Numbered from the stretch's first letter, positions 32,155 through 43,330 are shown. The stretch: 64,000 nucleotides of DNA from Blumeriella jaapii (GCA_009599575.1 VWND01000069.1:558001-622000); one strand, 5' to 3'. The notes: a model not told the origin generated them from the letters alone. A program made the numbers and translations.

Positions 32155-32675
32155 CAACCGGATCAAACGCCAGAACATGAATGGAATCTCACGCCTCCTT
32201 TCTCCAACTCCCAAGTCCATCAAAGCCTTTCTCGACACGGCTCCTAGACCTCGCAGAAGCGAGTACACCGACTCAAACCCGAACCCACGTACGAGGCGTA
32301 TTTCTCGCTGCCGCGGGACAAGCACAATGCCAGGGGTGGGCAGGTAAGGTGTACGGGGTGTGCGCGAGGACTCGGAGGGCGTGAGTGGGAAAAGGGCGAA
32401 ACCCCAGGCCGGTGGAGTGGAATCGGGAGGGCCGCGTGCTGTGTACGGAGTTCGAGGGGTGGAAGTTGGCGATTGTTGATGGGCATTGGCCGAACGGAAC
32501 GGGGAACATGTGGAGAGATAGCGAGACGGGAGGCGTGAGAGGGACACGGCATCATATGAAGCGGACCTTTCATGCGCACGTCTTGGGAGAGGTTGAAGCG
32601 CGTGAAGGTAGGAGGGAGTATGGATTGCTTGTTGGGAATGTGAATGTGGCTCGCTCGTCGAGAGAGGCGTTTTAG
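32155..32675 (+). pseudogene. Degraded exonuclease III/AP-endonuclease family gene
   Basis: Pieces of an endonuclease/exonuclease/phosphatase-fold protein appear in order but in several frames: NMNGISRLL (32174-32201), TYEAYFSLPRDKHNARG (about 32290-32340), KVYGVCARTRRA followed by a TGA at 32382-32384, then in the same frame VEWNREGRVLCTEFEGWKL, HWPNGTGNMWRDSETGG and GTRHHMKRTFH, ending VGNVNVARS and a stop. About 60 residues expected between the first two pieces are absent, and the C-terminal third (the catalytic D-H part) is missing. Family assignment comes from the NMNGI and GxxNVAR motifs and from known fungal relatives. It is not functional as written. Confidence 0.65.
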
Positions 32676-33147
32676 TCGAAACTGATATCTGGGAGAGCGG
32701 GGAAGAGAGAGGCGAGAGTGATCACGTTCCGATCAGAGTAGTCCTTGACATAACTGTCTTGGGCCCCAATGGTGCTGGAGCCAAAGAAAACGATACTCAA
32801 AGTGACAAGGGATGGGTACTGAATGACTAGAAACTAAGTGATTACTCAGAAACTACCAGCAAAACCCCAGACGATCGATATCCAAACCTTCTTTACACTG
32901 TGATCAATGCCATAAATAGGGAAATGCAAGACAGAGAGGAAAGAAGCACATACCAACGGAGACTGAAACGAAGAAATAGGTAGAAAACGATTCCTGTTCT
33001 CGTAAATGAAAAAGAGTTGAAGGTATGGCCAGGAATCTCCCTATTTGAACCTGTCTTTCTCCCATCTATAGCCAGTTACCGCCACGGTTGCCGCTTCCTC
33101 CTGTCTGGTGTTGTACAAATCGTACACACGTAGATGCTCCGCGCAAA
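32676..33147. other. Intergenic, no gene seen
   Basis: This stretch lies between the pseudogene and the 3' end of the Shg1 gene. Nothing distinctive is visible. Confidence 0.55.
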
Positions 33148-35432
33148 TTACCTCCGACGAGAGGAATCCCTCCGACTGCCTCGAGAGCGGCTCCGCTCAC
33201 GCTCACGCTCACGCTTGCGCTCACGCTCACGATCACGATCACGATCACGGTCCTTGTCCCGGCTTCTGGATCGTTCGCGTCGCCTATCACGATCCCGATC
33301 CCGGGAACGGCTGCGGTCCCGTCTGTCTCTCCTCGCATACGGACTGCGACTGCGCGATCTGGCCCTCGTCCGATCTCTGTCTCTTCGACGAGACCGACTT
33401 CTCGACCTGCTGCGTCTGCGGGATCTCTCTTCGTCACGCGACCGGCGGTAATCCCTATCTCTATCTCGACTCCGGCTGCGGTCTCGCTTGATCGTGCTAT
33501 CACGACGAGCGCTTCGGCTACTGCTCGCACCGGGGATGTATCGATCGATCCCGGCCGGGCTGGTCGAGCGTTCGATACGGCTTCCGCGTCTGGCGCCGGC
33601 AGACCTCGATCGGCTCCGGATTCTCGAACTCCGCCTATCATCCCGCTCTCTGTCGCGAGAACTGTCCCTCTTCCTTGTAGACACAGGACTCGCGACGTGA
33701 TTATCTTCAGCCCGCCGAGGCGTTTCCTCGCGTTTCGGTCGGTCGGGCCATCCGGGCAGCGGTGGGAGTTTCTCTCGTGCACTTTGTTCAGCCTTCCACC
33801 TCTTGGCTTCTTCCTCGCGCTTCTTGGCTTCAGCAACTTTCCACCTTTCCAATTCAGAGTCTCGCGGGGGAGGGCTAGCTGGTCTTACTCGATCACGACT
33901 TCGATCACGGTGGCGGCTGTTTGCTCGATAGCTTCTTCGGCGATCCGGGGACCGGCTACGGTCTCGGCTGGAACGTCGACGTCGGTCTTCTCGGCTATCC
34001 CTTCGGTTGGTACGGTCCCTGCTATCGCGGCGACGACTCCGACTTCTGGATCTCCTTGAATCGCGGTCACGGCTGCGGCTTCGCCTTCGGTCGTACCTAT
34101 CGTCGTGCTTGTCAGAGGGACGATAAGGCGTCTTGAATGCGTCGGCTTTGGGTCCAGTGGGGGGCGCTATCGGTTTCTTGATATCGACGTTGATGGCGGA
34201 AGTCGTCGTGGTCTTTTTCGGAGGCGGTGCGAGTGACTCATCGATGTCGATGTCTAGCTGATGTCTCGACCGCTGAGATAGCTTCTTGCCCTCATTTAAT
34301 AGATCGTCCAGAGCTTCTTGTTCCAAGCGCTCGATTTCCTCCTTTGACAATTCCGGCTTGACGGAAGTCTCCTTGGCAGCTCGAGTCGAATCGCGACGAG
34401 CAGGAGCTTCGTCGAACTTCTTGTATCGATCGTCTCGTGAGTCGCGCGAGTCTCGTTCACGATCGCGGTCTCTGTCTCTCCCACGGTCTCTGTCTCGGTC
34501 TCGGTCTCGGTCTCGGTCTCTGTCCCTCTCCCTCTCCCTCTCCCTCTCCCGCTCCCTCTCTTTCTCTCTCTCTCTATCCCTCTCCCTCTCTCTCTCTCTC
34601 TCCCTATCGCGCTCCCTTTCCCTCTCCCTATCTCGCTCCCGCTCCCGCTCCCGCTCTCGTTCTCGTTCTCTCTCCCTATCCTTCTCCTCCTCCCTCTCCC
34701 TCTCGGCCTTTCGTCTAGCTTCCCTCTCAGCTCTTCTCTTCTCCTGTTCGGCCTCAAGCCTCCTCTCCTCTTCCTTCCTCCTCGCCCTGTCCTCCCTCCT
34801 CTTCTCGTCAATAGCAGCCAACTCCTTCTCCCTCGCTTCCTGCCTCACTTTTTCCCTCGCTTCCCGCCTCCTTGTCGCATCTTCCGCGTACTGCTCGTCC
34901 GTCTTCCCACCCCTGGCATGCTCCGCGTTGGCCGTCTCCTCGCCCACATCCTCCTTCCTCAGCGCCCGGATCCCCGTCTCGATCTCCTCCAGGTGTGCAT
35001 CGATCAGCGCATCGATCCTCGCCTCCGCAGTCTGGTAAACGCCCGCGCGATCCACCGCACCTTCAATCAAAGCAGCCGCCTTGCCACGATCGAGCTTCAG
35101 CAGCTGGAGCGGGTTCTTCTCGAGCTCGTCTTCCGCGACTTTGATCAGGTTCTGCTGGAACTCCGCTTCGAAGTCCTGTCCCGGATATGCACGTCAGTCT
35201 TTCGATGTCCTTGCAAGAGAGTGGGGAAACGTACGCTCTTCTCGAGATCCTCCCACACCTGCTTGCGCAAGCTGTCGTAGCCCCCCTTCTTCTTGAACTT
35301 ATGCGCCAGGTCGTCGATACTCTGACGCGTTGCGCTCGAGAGCGGGATGTCGCTTGTCTTCAGCTTCTTCCTCACCGGGCCCAAGCCATTGCCTGTTGTA
35401 GCATCTTTGTTGTAGGCCATCGCAGTCGCCAT
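33148..35432 (-). CDS. SHG1: COMPASS component Shg1 with a long Arg-rich RE/RS tail
   Basis: Shg1 is a subunit of the Set1 H3K4 methyltransferase complex (BOD1/SHG1 domain). Exon 1 is 35432-35235 and exon 2 is 35175-33148, phase 0, giving 741 residues. The domain lies at residues about 20-140: RKKLKTSDIPLS, LAHKFKKKGGYDSLRKQVWE, AEFQQNLIKVAEDELEKNP, LDRGKAAALIEGAVDRAGVY and IDALIDAHLEEIE. After it come Glu/Arg-rich helical repeats (RERERERE type, about residues 190-270), RD repeats, and then a C-terminal half dense in RS/SR dipeptides as in splicing factors. The repeats produce long antisense open frames that are not genes. The start codon could instead be the second Met, 12 bp downstream. 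Confidence 0.85.
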
Positions 35433-35708
35433 CTTCAGATGTGAACATGTGCAGTTGTGTTCATGTCGTGTGGTGAAGCGACGAGAGGGACAACGTAAGT
35501 GAGGCGATAGAACATCGCTAGCAAGCAAGGGTCCCGACGCTACGATGGCACGTGACCAGAACCCAGCTCCGTCGAACTTCAAGATTCACGCAATGCAAGA
35601 AGAGCAAGTCAATTGCGCGACCAAACCACTCACTCGGGTCCTAATTCTCCAGCAGACGCTCTCGCAGTAAAACTACGCACACGAATAACGCTCTGGTCGA
35701 GCTCCACA

Positions 35709-36095
35709 ATGTCCAAAGTCCTCTTCTGGGCTGGCTTCGGTACGTTCTTCTCCTTCCTTTCCCCCCCCCCCCCTCCACCAATCGACGCACCCTCTTCTCC
35801 CCCTTCTTCTCTTCTTCTACAGGGAATGTGCCAGGGTGCTGACGGAGGCGCTGATATAGGCCTCGCAACACGCTTCTGGCAGCTCGGCATCGAGATGCGC
35901 CCGTTCTTCAACAAGGAGTCGCTGTGGGCGTATCCGCTGTTCGCCGGCGTCGGCGGCAGCTTCGGGTACTGGTTGACGGGCGTGGATCAGAGGCAACAAG
36001 CTATCTTGGAGGCGAGGCGGGCGTCGCTTCTGGCGAAGAGGGCGAGAAGGGCGGAAAGGGAGGAGGCGATTGCTGGGGCTGCTGCTGGGGCGTAG
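35709..36095 (+). CDS. Small mitochondrial membrane protein, probable complex I accessory subunit (NUXM-like)
   Basis: Exon 1 is 35709-35739 and exon 2 is 35860-36095, with a 120-bp intron, phase 1, containing a C11-C12 run; the product has 88 residues. It reads MSKVLFWAGFG-LATRFWQLGIEMRPF, then ESLWAYPLFAGVGGSFGYW, a membrane helix, and LTGVDQRQQAILEARRASLL with a basic, Ala-rich tail. It resembles a small fungal protein annotated as a NADH:ubiquinone oxidoreductase accessory subunit. That assignment is from memory of the family and is moderate. It is divergent from SHG1 with about 276 bp between start codons. Confidence 0.6.
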   Translation: MSKVLFWAGFGTFFSFLSPPPPPPIDAPSSPPSSLLLQGMCQGADGGADIGLATRFWQLGIEMRPFFNKESLWAYPLFAGVGGSFGYWLTGVDQRQQAILEARRASLLAKRARRAEREEAIAGAAAGA

Positions 36096-36397
36096 GCTTG
36101 GGGGGGTGATGGATGGGGGAGGAAGGATATGTACAAAGTCTATGGAAGAGGGCGGCGCAGCCATCAAAGCTGAATTAGGTGGAGTGCTCTGATTGAAAGA
36201 AAGGCTTTTGGTACTATGGTGTTCGACAATCACAAGATTCTTTACACAAGAAATGAGCAGTTGTTCTAGTGGTCGAGACAGTTCCATTACACTATCCTAC
36301 ACCAGACGGACGAAAGCCATGCTAAGAAGTCATTGTTGCGCACTCCTAGATCGTTTCTCGATCAGACCAAATGGTACCATGGAGCCTGCCACCCAGC
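36096..36397. other. Intergenic between convergent genes
   Basis: The 300-bp interval between the small mitochondrial protein gene and eIF2B-delta shows nothing further. Confidence 0.6.
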
Positions 36398-37899
36398 CTA
36401 ATGACTTTCATTCCCCAGCCGATGCAACACTGGAACCGAGGTAGGCGGCACATTCCCAGACTCCGTCACAATCATCTGGATGTACTCGGCAGGCGTAACG
36501 TCAAACAACGGGTTGCAAAGCTGCAGCCGCTTGATATCCTCCCAATTCGTAAGTGCTCCACCTGGTATTACCAGTTCGTCCGCGGGCGCAAGCTCATTGT
36601 GTACGATCGAGTCCAGAGCCACGCGTTCGGTAAACTTGATGGTCTCGCAAAGCACCAGGACTGGCTTGTCGGCCTCGTTGGCCTCCATGGCTACCAGAGC
36701 AGTGCCTATCCGCGAGTACAGTCGGCCGTTACTCATCATGGCATGAGCCCCCAGTAAGACTTTCGTGACATCCTGGATGTTGTGGCTCAACCCGTTCATC
36801 AAGCAGTACTTGACATCCATCCCAAGCCCAACCAGCGCTGTCGCCAAATGCTTTCCCTCGTGGAGTGGTCTCGAGTCAACTACAATAACTTTGAACTGCT
36901 TGCCTTCTTTATGCGCTTGCACCAGGGCTTTCTGTACGACACTGCTTTTCGCATATGTCATGATAACATCTCCATCCCTGATCTTGTCAGCTGCGCTACG
37001 CGCAATGATCTGATCAGCGAATGTGACTCGCTCCCGGATGAATACGTCGATAGCCTCGCATAGATTATTCTTGGCTTCGGAATCGGGTGTACTGATGTCG
37101 ACTTTTGACACTTCAAGCTTCAACCACCGGATAGCGTTACCCATAGATATTGAGATCGGCCGACATGAAGCGAGATACTCAACTTGTGGTGAAAGAACAA
37201 ACGATGTGAGATGTCGGGTGAGCGAGTGACCAGGTGGTGTGGTATAGGATTCGATGACCTGTGAATTGTCAACAGATGCCAACTTTTGACAGAATGGAGA
37301 TTTGAGAGAACGCTTACCTTCTTCAACGCCTGCAAAGTCGCAACAAGCCGCGCGCAGCTCCCACAAATCGTGTAACTGCCCATCTGCAGGCCCAGCGCCA
37401 AAATAGCTGGATGGACGTCCTTGTGTTTACTCGAAATCGAAGTAGTTCTCGTCTTATACAGATGTCTGAAGACCTCCACGGTCTTGTCTTCCTTCTTCGG
37501 TAGCACGGGTGCAGCATGAGGTGCTTTTTGGGGTCTCCTAATTGGCAAGCTCCTGTTCTCGACTGACGTCGAGGGATTGCTCTTCGGAGCGCCCTCTGCC
37601 TCTTTCTGTGGCTCGCCTTTCGATTGCTGCGCTGTCGATAGGATAGCTGCTTGCGGCGCTCCTCCCGCTGTTCCTCCTGCTTTGTGTTCTAACGCCTGTT
37701 GCCTCCGGGCAGCTTTCTCGGCCTTTGCTTGCTTCTTTAGTTCTGCAGGCGACAGTCCCGTCGCGGCTGTGGCCTGGGGTTCTTGCTGTGTAGCTGCGGG
37801 CTTCACGACGCCATTTCCACCTTGCGATTGCGGTCGCGCTTGTGATTGAGACTGTGCCGTGGCTGGCTCGGGCGCCGCTGGGGGGTCTGAAGAAGGCAT
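36398..37899 (-). CDS. GCD2: Translation initiation factor eIF2B subunit delta
   Basis: This is a regulatory subunit of the eIF2 guanine-nucleotide exchange factor in the cytosol. Exon 1 is 37899-37318 and exon 2 is 37258-36398; the 59-bp intron is phase 0, giving 480 residues. Residues 1-130 are Gln/Ala/Lys-rich and disordered, with LKKQAKAEKAARRQ. The IF-2B domain follows: VHPAILALGLQMGSYTICGS, SLTRHLTSFVLSPQ, GDVIMTYAKSSVVQKAL, KVIVVDSRPLHEGK, GLSHNIQDVTKVLLGAHAM, YSRIGTALVAM, PVLVLCETIKF and NPLFDVTPAEYI. These blocks distinguish delta from the alpha and beta subunits and from methylthioribose isomerase. Confidence 0.92.
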
Positions 37900-38889
37900 C
37901 TAGAGAGGATTGGTGTGTTTCGACGTGCTATCTCGCTCGAGAGACTTCCCAGGTTCGATTGCCTGTTTTCTCCTCAACTCAGTAATCGGTTGTGATCATG
38001 GGGGAAACATTTGTGGTAAGAAATGATATTGGCGCGACGTGGGGTTTTTCGGCTTTAAAGAAAAGTGACTCACCCCAAGTTGGAATCTGTACTCTGCGAG
38101 GTAAAGCTCCTGTGGTGAAAAGGTTCCAATATGGCAATTCCAAGAGCGTTCACATATCAGGTGTTTGCTTTGAATTAGATGTGCGAAACCGAGATGCACT
38201 GGAAGCTGTCGATCTTTGGCAGACAAGGCTGTACTCTGCAAGGTACTTTCGAGATGTGACTAAGCTAGTGATAACCCTCGTTAGATGCACGTGCGGAATT
38301 CTTCAGTCGTATTCTTGGCTCAAGGCTCGCAGAATACCTAAGAAAAACAAAAGCAGATTTTGGTCTGCTATAAATCTATCGCAGCCTTCCCACGAACGGA
38401 CTATGCTTTGCTTTATGCTTTCGTAAATTACAAATCCGAACACTTCAAATACTAATCTATTATAATACAATCTAAACAATCGAGTTTCCATACACTGTGT
38501 AATAAGCTCTTAAGAACTTCTGAATCTGCAAGATCCTGCTTCCACCTTTAGTTCTTGCATTCTTCGCTTCGACCGTAGTTGTCCTTGACTCAAATGTTAG
38601 AGATTAAAAGAGAAGGAAATCGTAAAGTTGAAAGACGTTTCATAAGAGCTAGACATAAACTTTAGGTTATTCAAAGATTCAACAGTGTCTTTTGTTGTTA
38701 AGGGCGGAATTGAGATTTAAACTGATAGACATAGATTTGTTTATTTGCTTCGAATACAACAAGGCGCTGGATACTGGCTATGTGTTAGTACAAGAAAAAA
38801 ACGCTTGTCTTGCGTTTTTTCTATTTACAAATGATACAGACTTCCTAGTCTGTCCATTATATTTTGAAGCACACAATCAGGACTAAAGC
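37900..38889. other. 1-kb interval without a supported gene
   Basis: A 144-codon frame (37992-38426) has no domain, signal or composition supporting expression. The right half (38430-38880) is AT-rich. Confidence 0.45.
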
Positions 38890-39783
38890 TCAAGCCCCCG
38901 AGTCTGCCACTTCCTCATCAGTCTGCCACCTCTTTCTCCGCCGTCTCGTGTTTCCTTCTCGCTCTTCCCCATCGTCCACGTCCTCATTATCATGATCAGT
39001 ATCCTCCTCCTCCCCTTCAGCCGCCTTATCACCACCAGCAGCCTGGCCCCTCACACTCTTCCCCTGGACAAACAGCGTCACGCTGCCAACGCCCTTGCCC
39101 TCCCCGACCCTCAGCTTCCCCTCCATCTGCTTCGTCTCCCTCCCACCCACCTCGGCCACCAACCCTCTCAGCAAGCCCAACAGCCTCTCCGCCTCCTCCT
39201 CGCTCGCCTGCCTCCCCTTCCTCTTCCCCGCCAACACCACCTCCACCTTCCACCCCTTCTCCAACCAGCCCCGCAGCTTCTTCATCCGGTGTCCCAAGTC
39301 GCCCTCCCCAATGGCCCAATTCAGCTCCATCGTCTTGGTCGTCACGCTGCCCCCCTTCGTTGCGGCCTTGAGCCGCGCCCGTTCGCTCTCGCGCAGCGCC
39401 TGCTTGTTGAAGATCCTGCAGATGGGCGGCGCGAACGTCTCTGGGTTCTCAGGCACCACAACGGCCAGCGTAGCGTTCGCGCGGTCGAGGCGCGCGAGCA
39501 CCGCGGCCGTCGACTGCGGCGGGAGGAGGCTGCCCGAGGCGTCGACCAGCGAGATGGTCGGCGAGGTGATCTCGTCGTCGCGCGGGAGACGAGATTTCTC
39601 GGCCGTGGTGGGCTTCTCGGCCACTTTCCACTTGTAGCTGCGGGTTTGCAGACGTGGATGGGGGGGGGTGTTGAAGACGGGGGGATGAAGGGCGTACGGG
39701 CGTGAGTGTGAGTGTTCCAGGGGTGCAATGAAGATCCTGTGTAGAGCCGAAGCTGTGCCCGACGCACAGCGTGAAGAGCGCAT
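38890..39783 (-). CDS. Mitochondrial translation initiation factor IF-3
   Basis: This single exon encodes 297 residues. Start choice: the Met at 39783 begins an Arg/Ser-rich presequence (MRSSRCASGTASALHRIF). The IF3 N-terminal domain is seen in DDEITSPTISLVDASGSLL and VLARLDRANATLAVVVPE, and the C-terminal domain in KTMELNWAIGEGDLGHRMKK and LRGWLEKGWKVEVVLAGKRK. The C terminus is acidic (EGEEEDTDHDNEDVDDGEE) and then basic. It would promote mitoribosome subunit dissociation and start-codon selection. It is divergently arranged with IMP1, another mitochondrial gene, with about 364 bp between starts. Confidence 0.88.
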   Translation of the reverse strand: MRSSRCASGTASALHRIFIAPLEHSHSRPYALHPPVFNTPPHPRLQTRSYKWKVAEKPTTAEKSRLPRDDEITSPTISLVDASGSLLPPQSTAAVLARLDRANATLAVVVPENPETFAPPICRIFNKQALRESERARLKAATKGGSVTTKTMELNWAIGEGDLGHRMKKLRGWLEKGWKVEVVLAGKRKGRQASEEEAERLLGLLRGLVAEVGGRETKQMEGKLRVGEGKGVGSVTLFVQGKSVRGQAAGGDKAAEGEEEDTDHDNEDVDDGEEREGNTRRRRKRWQTDEEVADSGA

Positions 39784-40147
39784 GTTGTATTCTTCCTCCT
39801 GAGCGTGGGTTGCAGATTCAGAAGCTGTCGTTCGTAGAGGTTGAAGATGGAAATTGAACGAATAAAGCTTCCAGCAGCCGAGAAAACACATCCCCGTATT
39901 GTCTTGGTGGTCCAAGCTCCATTCAAAAACGTGACCCTATTCTCGATCATCTCAGCCTCAGGCAGGTACGAAAGCTCTCGAGTTAAGCGAAGAGACAACA
40001 CAAGATACCTCGTTGGGCAGCAGCACCAAACCGCCTTTGCCTTTCACTCATTCTCCCTTGCTCTTCGCTCCATTTCGGACACGATAGCGTAAGCAAGCAA
40101 GCAAGCAAGCAACAATCAGATCCGAAGAACCACATCTAGAAAATGCC

Positions 40148-41200
40148 ATGTTGTCCGCCTTCTCGCCGATCCGATATGCAGGGCACCCTTTTCGTCTCAC
40201 CATCGCCGCGTTGAAGACCATCTTCTTCGCCCACCTCTACACGGAGTATGGGGTACATCCTGTGCCCATACAGGGAGCCTCTATGGTAACGAGTTTGCCT
40301 ACCTCCCTTTCCCTTTCCCTTTCCCTTTCCCTTTCCCTTTCCCTTTCCCTTTCCTCCAACCCTCATCACCGCCATATCTCCCATCTCCTCGAAATCCCAA
40401 ACATCCGCTAACCAACCTTTCAAAGCTCCCGACCCTCCACATAGAAGGTGACTACGTGCTCGTCTCGCGCTGGCATCGCCGCGGCCGCGGCATCCAAGTC
40501 GGCGACGTGATCTCCTTCCACAGCGTCGTCGAGCCGGGCGAGATCGTGCTCAAGCGCGTGCTGGGTCTGGGCGGGGACTACGTCCTGCGGTCAACGCCGG
40601 AGGTGTACGATCCCCAAGAGCCGGGCATGAGGAGCAAACCGAGCATGATCCAGGTATGTTGTCTTCTGGCTGTGATATGATTTCCCCGTTCTGCCCCTGC
40701 TCTTCCTCTCCCATGCTTCCTTTTCCCTTGCCCCTCTCCCTCATCTCTCCTCTCTCTCCCGCCTATGCCGAATCTTGGAGCTCGAGATGCCAATCCATCT
40801 CTCTCTCTCAATCGAACCAGCAAGCCGAGCGAAGTGGGGAGAAGCGACATCCCCCCCTTCCCTTTTTTTCCCGCTCCCAAACACAAACACCCACACCAAC
40901 AAGACCACCACACTAGCCACCCCACTCACCCGCCACCAGGTTCCAGAAGGCCACTGCTGGGTAACAGGCGACAACCTGCCCTTCTCGCGCGACTCGCGGC
41001 ACTTCGGCCCGCTGCCCATGGCCCTAATCAAAGGCAAGGTCGTGGCGCGCGTGTGGCCGTGGGCGGAGCGGAAGTGGATTGGGAACGGGCTCCAGGATCC
41101 CTCTTCTTCTTCTTCTTCTTCTTCTTCTCTCACGTCCTCTTCATCATCATCATCATCATCATCATCATCTACCACCTCTCCCTCCGAAGCGGCATCATGA
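40148..41200 (+). CDS. IMP1: Mitochondrial inner membrane protease subunit 1 (IMP1)
   Basis: This type I signal peptidase family Ser/Lys protease is anchored in the inner membrane and cleaves bipartite presequences. Exons are 40148-40285, 40426-40653 and 40940-41200, giving 208 residues. The membrane-anchor region is at residues about 17-32. The catalytic Ser45 is in QGASM-LPTL, split by intron 1, and the catalytic Lys89 is in EIVLKRVLGLGGDYV. Box E is VTGDNLPFSRDSRHFGPLP, then IKGKVVARVWP. Intron 1 (140 bp) contains a (TTTCCC)n tract. The last 40 residues are a Ser-rich tail encoded by (TCT)n and (TCA)n microsatellites, which is unusual for this short enzyme. Confidence 0.9.
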
Positions 41201-41633
41201 CCCGAGATCGGGACGCGAGAGGACACCTCGGGACCAGCAAGGGCGAGCGAGAGCATTCGGAACCGAGATGGGGGGTGGGGAAGCGTGCGTGCGTGAGTCA
41301 GAACCGACGGGTGAATCGTCGGAGGAGGAAGAGCGAAAGAGAGAAAGAAATCCGACATGACATCAAACACAAAGAGAGAGCGAGCGTGGCATTTCCCATC
41401 AAGTACCTACCTACCTACCTAGCCATGCATGTATGGCTACGCACCGAGGACGGTGTTGATCGATAGATCGACCGATTCACAGATACACAGATGCACAGAT
41501 AGACTGAGGAAAGTGCGGAGGTAGATGTCTACATCTAGAAGGAGCAGATTGCTGAGGGGTATCGCATCATAGTCATCCAACGCGTTTCCTCCTCGAGCCT
41601 TCAGAGCGTGGCGCTCTCTCTCTCTCTCTTTTG
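41201..41633. other. Intergenic downstream of IMP1
   Basis: No gene is seen. It contains an (ACCT)n run at about 41405-41420 and GATC/CACAGAT simple repeats, followed by the tandem array. Confidence 0.5.
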
Positions 41634-41929
41634 CAGCGAGATTTCCTATAAGGAAAGGAGGGACTATGTATATCGACAGAAACAGAGAAATCCACTTGTT
41701 TGAATGGGGTGTTGAGGGCCGTCGTTAGGTCGTACAATACTAATGCTATAGGTGCTTGTTAAGACCGAAGTTTATGTATGCGTGTGTATACCATTCTCTT
41801 ATTCTCTTTTTTCTTTTGTAGAGCGAAATTACGTTTTAGAAAAGGACTATACACATCGAGAAACGTAGATAAATACAGTCTACACCTACCTGTTATCCAC
41901 CTGCCTAAGTAAACATATCCTAGCGTTGG

Positions 41930-41971
<42 letters not shown>

Positions 41972-42269
41972 GCAGCGAGATTTCCTATAAGGAAAGGAAG
42001 GACTATGTATATCGACAGAAACAGAGAAATCCACTTGTTTGAATAGAGTGTTGAGGGCCGTCGTTAGGTCGTACAATACTAATACTATAGGTGCTTGTTA
42101 AGACTGAATTTTTATATATGTGTGTGTATACCATTCTCTTATTCTCTTTTTCTCTTGTAGAACGAAATTACGTTTTGAAAAAGGACTATACATATCGAGA
42201 AACGTAGATAAATACAGTCTACACCTACCTGTTATCCACCTGCCTAAGTAAACATATCCTAGCGTTGGG

Positions 42270-42308
<39 letters not shown>

Positions 42309-42720
42309 TTTTGCAGCGAGATTTCCTATAAGGAAAGGAGGGACTATGTATATCGACAGAAACAGAGAAATCCACTTGCTTGAATGGGGTGTTGAGGGCC
42401 GTCGTTAGGGTCGTACAATACTAATACTGTAGGTGCTTGTTAAGACTGAATTTTATGTATGTGTGTGTATACCATTCTCTTATTCTCTTATTCTTCTTCT
42501 CTTCTTCTCTTCTTCTTCTTCCCTTCTTCTCTTCTTCTCTTCTTCTCTTCTTCTCTTCTTCTCTTCTTCTCTTCTTCTCTTCTTCTCTTCTTTCTCTTCT
42601 TCTTCTTCTCTTCTTCTCTTGTAGAACGAAATTACCTTTTAGAAAAGGACTATACATATCGAGAAACGTAGATAAATACAGTCTACACCTACCTGTTATA
42701 GACCTACCTAAGTGAACATA
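41634..42720. repeat. Tandem array of about 340-bp units with CT tracts
   Basis: Three successive copies carry GCAGCGAGATTTCCTATAAGG (41634, 41974, 42314), then GGACTATGTATATCGACAGA, GTTGAGGGCCGTCGTTAGG, GGTGCTTGTTAAGAC, CGAAATTAC and GTAGATAAATACAGTCTACA, ending CCTAGCGTTGGGTC just before a (CT)n tract. The period is about 340 bp. Units are very similar but differ in the length of the CT and CTTCTT tracts. Open frames here are simple-repeat artefacts. Confidence 0.85.
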
Positions 42721-42732
42721 TCCTAGCGTTGG

Positions 42733-42800
<68 letters not shown>

Positions 42801-42859
42801 CCTCCTCTCCCCCTCCCCTTTCCCCTCCAAAAAAAAAAAAAAAAAAAAAAACAAAAAAA

Positions 42860-43330
42860 ATTAAACAGCCGAGTGCAAACGTCAAGAGACTTTCAATTCG
42901 ACCTATCAATGGGTGGATATCATAAAAAGTCCTATCTAATTACATTGGAATGGTGTTTTTTTTTTTTTAAAAAAAAAAAGAGTTTCTTCTTTTCTTTTCT
43001 TTTCTTCTTCCTTCTTCAGCTGCGAACCATGCACTTTTGCCCCTCCCCCTCCCTTTTCCCCTCCAAAAAAAAAAAAAAAACACAGACTTTCAATAACTCG
43101 ACCCTGTCCCCTCCAATAAAAAAAATAAAAAAAAATAAACAGCCGAGTGCAAACGTCAAGAGACTTTCAATTCGACCTATCAATGGGTGGATATCATAAA
43201 AAGTCCTATCTAATTACATTGGAATGGTGTTTAAAAAAAAAGAGTTTCTTCTTTTCTTCTTCCTTCTTCAGCTGCGAACAATGCACTCTTGCCCCTCCCT
43301 CTCCCCCTCCCCCCTCCCCCCTTCTTCGTC
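42860..43330. repeat. Second tandem repeat, two units of about 275 bp
   Basis: AACAGCCGAGTGCAAACGTC, TTTCAATTCGACCTATCAAT and AATTACATTGGAATGGTGTT occur at about 42865-42955 and 43138-43230, each followed by A/T homopolymers and CTGCGAAC-ATGCACT. This array directly abuts the one at 41634. Confidence 0.8.

Noticed and set aside
33088..34059. Long plus-strand frames opposite the RS region
   Set aside because: Antisense shadow of Arg/Ser codon repeats of the Shg1 gene; no independent signals.
37992..38426. 144-codon plus-strand frame
   Set aside because: No domain, signal or plausible splice partners; composition resembles intergenic DNA.
40300..40356. (TTTCCC)n tract as a telomere-like sequence
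   Set aside because: It lies inside intron 1 of IMP1, is CCCTTT not CCCTAA, and is an ordinary microsatellite.
41634..43330. Tandem repeats as a CRISPR-like array
   Set aside because: Units of 275-340 bp without spacers, in a eukaryotic genome.
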